DNA of 10,171 nt from an uncultured Bacilli bacterium (GTDB lineage Bacteria; Bacillota_I; Bacilli_A; RF39; UBA660): assembly GCA_910577075.1 (NCBI GenBank), contig CAJTKV010000055.1, positions 1 to 10,171 of the forward strand, in the 5' to 3' direction. Within the stretch, counting starts at the first letter, position 1. Each line of letters begins with the position of its first letter. The translations under genes and the position numbers were made by a program. Positions 1-6,800 of this stretch are shown here, piece after piece. Under the pieces are notes generated by a model. It was not told the origin of the DNA, did not search any database, and worked only from the letters and a program-made list of their open reading frames with translations.

Positions 1-17
1 TAGCAAAGAAAAAGCAA

Positions 18-33
18 ACATATTTTTATATGT
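18..33 (-). terminator. Weak candidate terminator hairpin downstream of the zinc-ribbon gene
   Basis: Six-base arms ACATAT and ATATGT flank a four-base loop. Read on the minus strand, the hairpin is followed by a T-rich stretch (TTGCTTTTTCTTTG). It lies about 30 bases after the stop of the leftward gene, where a terminator would be expected. The stem is almost all A-T and the T tract is interrupted, so it would be weak at best. Nothing else is visible in positions 1-65. Confidence 0.25.
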
Positions 34-65
34 CTACTTTCATATTACAACTTCAGATTATTCGT

Positions 66-677
66 TTATTTTTCTTTTATAGAATTTAAAATTTTTGAAA
101 TATTTAATTGAATGGCTTCGGTATAAATTTTATCGTCATTAGGATAATGGACAGTTATATTATAATATTTATTATTCAACATAAATAGATGATTATAAGA
201 ATTCTCTTCAGCAAAAGTTTTAGTATTTATATTGCCAAGAAGAGAGTCTAAGCATTCATTACCATTGATTAAATTATTATATTCACTTGCATCTATTATC
301 GAGATATTTATATAAATATTGGCATTTGTCTTATAGAATATTGTACTAGCAGTTTTGCCAAAAGTTCCAGGATATTCTAAAGTTATGTCTTCGTATTTTA
401 ATTTTTTTATATCCTGTATTGCTTGAGTGGTATTGGGGATTGTTATCTTTTCGTTTTCAAGTATAGCTTTAGAGTCTTTTATCAAATAAAGACTTATAAT
501 TCCAACAGTTAAAAATAAAAATAGTATGGCAACTGTTACCGGTCTTTGTTTTTTCTTTTTTAAGTTTAATTTATAAACAACATCGCTTAAATCCATTGTT
601 GCGTCATTATCAGTTCCACATTTAGGACAAATATGGCTGTCTTCCTGTAGTAATGATTTGCACTTTCGACAATACAT
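66..677 (-). CDS. Zinc-ribbon protein with one membrane segment and an extracytoplasmic domain
   Basis: This 203-residue protein has unknown function. Residues 3-20 form a zinc ribbon, with Cys3/Cys6 and Cys17/Cys20 in a CxxC-10-CxxC arrangement of the kind found at the N-terminus of many Firmicute membrane proteins. A Lys-rich patch (40-45) precedes one hydrophobic segment (about 46-66), so the ribbon should be cytoplasmic and the remaining 135 or so residues outside. That outer part contains 'LEYPGTFG', a stretch around 'YNITVHYPND' and a C-terminal helix, faintly like PsbP/DUF1795-type domains; this resemblance is weak. The start is supported by AGGAAGTG (684-691) six bases upstream. The gene is divergent from the surface-protein operon and shares its upstream region. 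It could be a sensor or accessory protein, but no functional link can be read from the sequence. Confidence 0.85.
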   Translation of the reverse strand: MYCRKCKSLLQEDSHICPKCGTDNDATMDLSDVVYKLNLKKKKQRPVTVAILFLFLTVGIISLYLIKDSKAILENEKITIPNTTQAIQDIKKLKYEDITLEYPGTFGKTASTIFYKTNANIYINISIIDASEYNNLINGNECLDSLLGNINTKTFAEENSYNHLFMLNNKYYNITVHYPNDDKIYTEAIQLNISKILNSIKEK

Positions 678-699
678 CTAAATCACTTCCTATAATAAT

Positions 700-729
700 A
701 TTATATATTAAACATGATAAATTTATCAA
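700..729 (-). promoter_or_regulatory. Leftward sigma-A-type promoter for the zinc-ribbon gene
   Basis: On the minus strand a -35 of TTGATA (729-724, five of six consensus bases) is followed after 18 bp by a perfect -10 TATAAT (705-700). Transcription would begin near 693, just ahead of the ribosome binding site, giving a very short leader. Confidence 0.6.
715..728. promoter_or_regulatory. Perfect 14-bp palindrome on the leftward -35, possible operator
   Basis: TGATAAATTTATCA is a perfect inverted repeat with no spacer. It covers five of the six bases of the leftward -35 element, so a bound dimer would block that promoter. No regulator is encoded in the window. In AT-rich DNA a 14-bp palindrome can arise by chance; placement on the -35 is the main argument. 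Confidence 0.35.
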
Positions 730-730
730 C

Positions 731-760
731 AATATTTGCTATATTTTGTCATATTTTGGT
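731..760. repeat. Three phased 10-bp repeats in the divergent intergenic region
   Basis: Three consecutive decamers are AATATTTGCT, ATATTTTGTC and ATATTTTGGT. The last two share ATATTTTG exactly (741-748 and 751-758), and the first is a looser copy. One-helical-turn spacing places the T runs on one DNA face, which could mean intrinsic curvature or side-by-side protein binding. The block lies upstream of both promoters. Confidence 0.4.
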
Positions 761-804
761 TAAGATAAAAATGAGGATTTTGTAATATTATGTCGCTTAA
801 AAGG

Positions 805-833
805 TTTACTTAAAAAGACTTCAATGTTATAAT
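805..833 (+). promoter_or_regulatory. Rightward promoter of the three-gene surface operon
   Basis: A -35 of TTTACT (805-810, four of six consensus bases) and a perfect -10 TATAAT (828-833) are separated by 17 bp. The bases TGT just before the -10 make it an extended -10 (TGnTATAAT), which can compensate for the weaker -35. The expected transcription start is near 840, immediately before the ribosome binding site, so there is no room for a riboswitch or attenuator. Confidence 0.7.
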
Positions 834-840
834 TTATAGT

Positions 841-849
841 AGGATGTGA
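841..849 (+). promoter_or_regulatory. Ribosome binding site of the giant surface protein gene
   Basis: AGGATGTGA matches the ideal AGGAGGTGA at eight of nine bases. Its AGGA core lies nine bases before the ATG at 854, which fixes that start. Confidence 0.75.
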
Positions 850-853
850 AAAT

Positions 854-3800
854 ATGAAGAGGTATTTAAAAAATGTAGTATTAATTTTTAGCATTATAGC
901 ATTATTTGTGGCTTTTAGTGTTCTTGATGTGCCGAATCAATTATTTTCTTATACCTATGCATTAGCAGAAAAATATGTTTTCACGACAAAAGATGAAGTA
1001 CCTTCATTTACTGTTGGCAATCCGACACTTGTACCAGGAACTAAAAGTGATGGAACAAAATATGATAAAATGTATGTTGATAAGTTAGGAGAAATACGTG
1101 TTCCGGTGACGCGTATTGAAAATGTTCCTGACAAAAACGATTTTAATGTTAAAGTGACTCGCAATGGAACAGATGTTACGAGTAATTTTGTCATAACAAA
1201 GACAAATATTGCAAATAAATCTATGACTATAACTTTGGCAATGAAAGAGGGAGGAACTTATAATCCTTCTTCTTATGTCGTTACTGTTTCTGTTAACCAT
1301 GAATGGGAAGAATCTAAAGATTCGGAAACAACGACAGAATCAAGAGTAAAAATTATGAGAAATTCATCAATTGGCAATCTTCCATGGAATAGCAATTCGC
1401 CTTTAACAAATGACTGGAATAAGGCTTCTATACAAGCTATTTTAAATGGACGTTATTATAATGCAACAGGAGCGTATGATGAAATTGGTTTGACAGAGGA
1501 AGCAAAAAATTTAATAAGTAACATTAACTGGAATATTGGTGCTCATGCTGCCGGTTCGGGAAAAGCATCTGATTTTTATACATCAGAAAGAGGAACTAGA
1601 ACATATGGCTCAAATTCAAGCACATGGCAAGGAAATGTTGGACTTATGTATCCAAGTGACTATGGCTTTGCTGTCGGTGGAAGTGAAAAAAATAGTTGCT
1701 TAAATACGAGTGTTTATAATTATAGTTCAAGTTGTAAGAATGCCAACTGGTTATATAGTAATAGTGATAAAAGTACAATGACTCATACTCTAGAGTCTAG
1801 TGGAACAGGAGTGTTTTATATAACACATCTTGGTGACATGGGCAGTTATGAGGCAAGTAAGAATTTTGCAACTCATCCTGTGGTTTATTTAGATAAAGAT
1901 GTGGTAATCACTGGAGGAAATGGTTCTGAAAATAATCCTTATACAATAAAAAAATCAGCTGTAACAACTAATAATATGGTTCAAAGAATTAAAAGTCTTG
2001 CAAATACTGATACAACAAATCTTACTACTGACGGAACAACTGATAACAACGTTAGATATGTTGGAAGTAATCCAAATAATTATGTTGAATTCAATGGCGA
2101 ATTGTGGCGAATCATTGGAGTTATGAACAATGTCGAAGGAAATGATGGAGAAAATTTAGAGGCGAAAAATAACACGATAAGTCGTTCAACAAATTTTGCT
2201 TTAGTCGATAAATATTACAATTTCGAAGGAAAAATAGAAACGAAGACTAATTATCCTAATAATCCACGTAATAAACGCAATAGATGGGAAATTGTTCTCG
2301 ATAGTTTTGAGGGTGTTTCTACTTCAAGTTTTTCATATACTTTGACAGACAGTAGAAACAGAGATTATACGTCGTATTTTAATATATCTGTAAACGAAAC
2401 TAACAGTAAAATCACTTATACAATTGGAAATAAAACATCGATATTATTTAGAGCGCCATCAGGAACATACACTGTTACTGTTAATTATTCGAATCCAACT
2501 TATTCAGACTCTCGTGGAACATTAACTAAAAGATTCACATTTACTTTAGGTGGAAAGGATGTAATATTTAATGAGGCAACTCCAGTTGAATCTCATCAGT
2601 ATGTGCGTACTCCATCAACAACACCAGTGACTCTTCAAGTAACTAAATTGACAAATTCATCTATTGTTTTCCGAGAAGGAACTGAAACTAAAACAATGAG
2701 TATTGAGGAATTCAATAAGGCGTATTCAGGTACTGCTATTCAAGATATTAGACATGTTGAAGATGGCGATGTAGTATTTTCTTTTACTTATGATGACAAA
2801 AATTATTTTATATATAGAGTAACTAGTACAGCAGTTTACTATATAGACCTTGAAAGTGAAGTGACTGACTCTAGTGGTAATTTAGTGGATCACTTTAATT
2901 TGTCAAAAGAAGATTTTGAAAATCAATTTCCTAACCAGCTTACAGCATTTGAAGAAAGTAAATATTCGACTGATGGTTCAGGAGACGTTTATTATCCTCT
3001 AAATGCGAATAAATCGATTGTAATTCTGACTATTCAAGAAGCAAACAAGATAATTAATGCCGGTGGAGGAGGAGTATTCTACTTCAAATATAATTATAGT
3101 GGCATGGAAAGAGAAGATTTTGATAATGTAACATATCGAATCTTTAACACAAATGGTAAGGAAGTTACACAAAATGACGGTTTTGTAGTAAAAGATATTA
3201 AAGTAACTACTTCTGACAGTGAATCTGGACAATTTGCTTATACTTTAGATTATAATAATACAGATGAGTCATATGTTGGCGAATATTATGTAAGATTCTA
3301 TATGAATGATGGTCATGAAACTATTACAAGAGATATTGGCTTCTCACTTTATGAAGGTGAGATTGATTATTATATCAATCATACAGTAGATTCTACTGTG
3401 TTTACAAAACATTCTAATAAGCAGATAAATCATTATTTAGGTTTCTATTTGAGAAAAGGTTCTGTCCAAGCAACTACTATAAATTATCATAATGTTAATG
3501 TAAAAATTTATGATAGTTTAGTAGATATGGATGATAACGGGGAACTATATTATTATGATTTGATTAATTACGAAGTAAGAATATTGAACAAAAAAGATAA
3601 TAATGTAACATATAAAGTGTTTGAGGATGATAAAGAAGTTGGCACTTTCACGACGACGATTGAAGAGTTTAAAAAATCTAAATATTCTCAAGTTGCCGAG
3701 TTACTAGATTATTATAAATTCGATGCAACAACAGGTAATATTATAACCGATAGTACTAATTTTAAAGAGAACAGTACGACATCTATCGAAGTTATTTCTG

Positions 3801-6800
3801 CTAGATTTTCTAATGAATTAAAAGATCAAGTGTTGGTGTTTAAAGAAAATGGTGTTCAAAAGGAAAGTACCTACACAGATTTTAAAGCTTCACACCCAAA
3901 TATGTATGGATATCTATTTTTGAACTTTGTATTTGATGAAGACGGCAACATTTTAGTGGGAAGATTGTTGGGAAATTATCGTGCTAATGCAGGGACAAAA
4001 GTTGGCCATGAAGTTACAGATCAATTTAATATTATGATAGATGAAAGCGGAACAAATCTCGACCATGCAGTCGTTGTATTACCTAATACAGAAGTTGATC
4101 CTAAAATGTATTACGCCTATGTTGCATATGAAAATTTGCCAGGTGTTGGTCATTTAAATGATGATCCAGATACTTTAATAACGAAGGCAGAGTTTCCTGA
4201 AATGTGGAAACAAAATACGCATATGACGATGATGGATTTTGATGAACCAGAATATGAAATAGAATTTGCATTGCCAAAATTATCAAATGATGGCGATGCA
4301 AATGATATAATGTATGACAACATAGAAGGTACTGCTACATTTGATTTGAAAATTTCTGATACTTTTAAATTCGAAAATAAATATTCTTATGCTATTTACT
4401 ATACTGAAGATACAGAAGGTAATATTGATGAGATTAATTGGGGAACTCCTATTCAAACAGATAAAAGTACAAGTAAAATGTTTAATGTCAATAGTGAGAT
4501 TTTCTCAATGATAGAACGTACAGAGTTGGAACCTCTTGAAACGACATTAACGGTTGGAACTATAAAGGGTGTTGCACATCCTAAGGGTAGATATAAGATA
4601 GTACTTTCCTATACAAACAATGGAGTAACTAATACAGGTGAACAAACTTTTGAAATTGATGGTAAATACTATGGTTTAGTTTTAGATAAAGAAAAAACTG
4701 ATGATTTATCGTTTATTTTGAATTTCCCACAGACAAAAAGCATGGTGTTTGATGGTTACTATATTAGTAACTATGATAATATCAACATTCGTATGATTCA
4801 AGAAAATTCGAGTGGCGACATTGAGCTAACGAGAGAAAAAACGGATAATAATAGTGGTAAATTTAAAATTGATAACGAAGATAAGTTTACCTATCAGATT
4901 GAAAGAGAAGAAGTAGATGATACTCATTCAATTTATACTTTCAAATTAACTAATATCAAGGACAAGCCTCAATCAGCACCATATCATTTATATTTCACAT
5001 ATAAAGAAGATGGTGGTGATGAAGCAAGGACGACTGTTGATTTCGTTGTAAATCCTGCTAGTTATGAGTGGGAAGTATCAGAAGAAGATGTACCAACAGC
5101 AAATGGTGCAATACAGTATTTCACCAAAGAAATAAATACAACATACATTGAAGATTTAAATCAATTTGAATTTAAAATTATGGGATTTAATGGCAATGAT
5201 TATGTAGATGTTTCTTCAGATGAGTCAAAGAACAAAGAATTTGATTCAGTTGAATTGATTGATAAAGAATGTTCAGGTTTGGATTGTACAGCTAAGGTAA
5301 AAATAACTTTAAAAGAGGATACTGATAAGAAAAAGAATTATTATTTAGTATCGGAATATCTAAATAAAGATGATGAAACGCCAATAAGTGATTTGGAGGC
5401 ATTATTTGCTTGGGATATTGAAAGAGTTAGAATTACTGGGTCATATTATGATCCTGTTGAAAACAAAGATCACGTTGTCGATGGATTCTTTAAAAATGTT
5501 GAAGATACGACAATTGATATAACTTTAGATACCGTTCGTACAGATGCTGTTAATTGGGAATTAAATAGATCATGTTTAGATACTGGGTATAATTGTGAGG
5601 TAAACAATGAAGGAACTACTAAATATAATGATTTTTTAACCGAGGTATCTAATGGCAATAAGCACTTGAAATTGAGAGTTAATACAGAGCACTTGAATAC
5701 ACATAAAGATGAGTTAAAAGTTCAGAAATATGCACTTGTGTTATATTTTGGATCACAAGATTATAAAATCTACACATTGGAAGTACATGGCAATTATGTC
5801 TTGGTTAAGTTTGGCAATAGTCTAATATATTCAACTACAACTGGTGCCGATGGTCAAAAGAATGTTGATGGTTTATTCAAAAATAAAAATGGCTTTATTT
5901 ATGCACCAGTAACTTTGATAGGTGTAGATTATGATGATCCGGGAGTTAATATTTCCTTGAAAAATGCCAATGGTAATATTGATTATCTTGGACGACCATT
6001 TGAATTTGATCGTGAACAGTTTAATAAAGAACATGTGATTGATATTAGATATTTAGCAAGATCAGCAGATATTGCTATTGCACAAGATTACTATTTAATG
6101 ATTGAATACAATAATGGTGAAGAAACTTTTACAGATCGCTTGCCATTTAGATTAAATGAAAAATATTTCAATTATGAAATATCAGTTCCAAGTTATGATC
6201 CAAATCCTTTGATACCAAATAAGGGTGGAAAAATAACATTTAGGGTAACAACTGAGGACATTCCAAGAATTCAATTTGGTATAAATAATCAAGAAAGTTT
6301 AAGCGAAAAATATGTCATGATGCAAAACGCTCAAGTATTAAACAATAGGGGCGAAGATGTGACGAGTGAATTCACTAAATCAGTGGTTAATGCTGAGGGA
6401 AATAACAGCTTTGATTTAACTCTTGCGTTTGCCGAAGGAGCAGCAGCTCCAGGGGATTATACGTTGAAGATGTCCTATGAACTAGAGGGTTATACTCTAG
6501 AGAAAGAAAAAGCATTTAGTATTGGAAATTATGCGAAAGAATTAGAAATTAGTCGCGTTGAAATAATATCTAAGACAACGGATAATCGCATGCATAAAAA
6601 TGTCGATGGAACGTATCGCTTGCACTTTGAATCAGCGTATAACATCAATCCGGGATTCATTGTTGTAAATGTCTTCAATGGAGAAACTAATATTACAAAT
6701 AAATTTAATGTCTCCGTTCAAGATCATCATATAGATATTGCTTATAGTGCTTCTACTAATTTGGATGCTGGAGATTATAATGTTGTAATTACTTATCAAG

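Noticed and set aside
844..849. ATG immediately followed by TGA just before the giant gene, as a start-stop leader
   Set aside because: It falls within the ribosome binding site AGGATGTGA and has no upstream site of its own, so it is most simply part of that site.
955..1300. Open frames on the minus strand inside the start of the giant gene
   Set aside because: They lie fully opposite a strongly supported gene, have no ribosome binding site of note and translate to unpatterned sequence.
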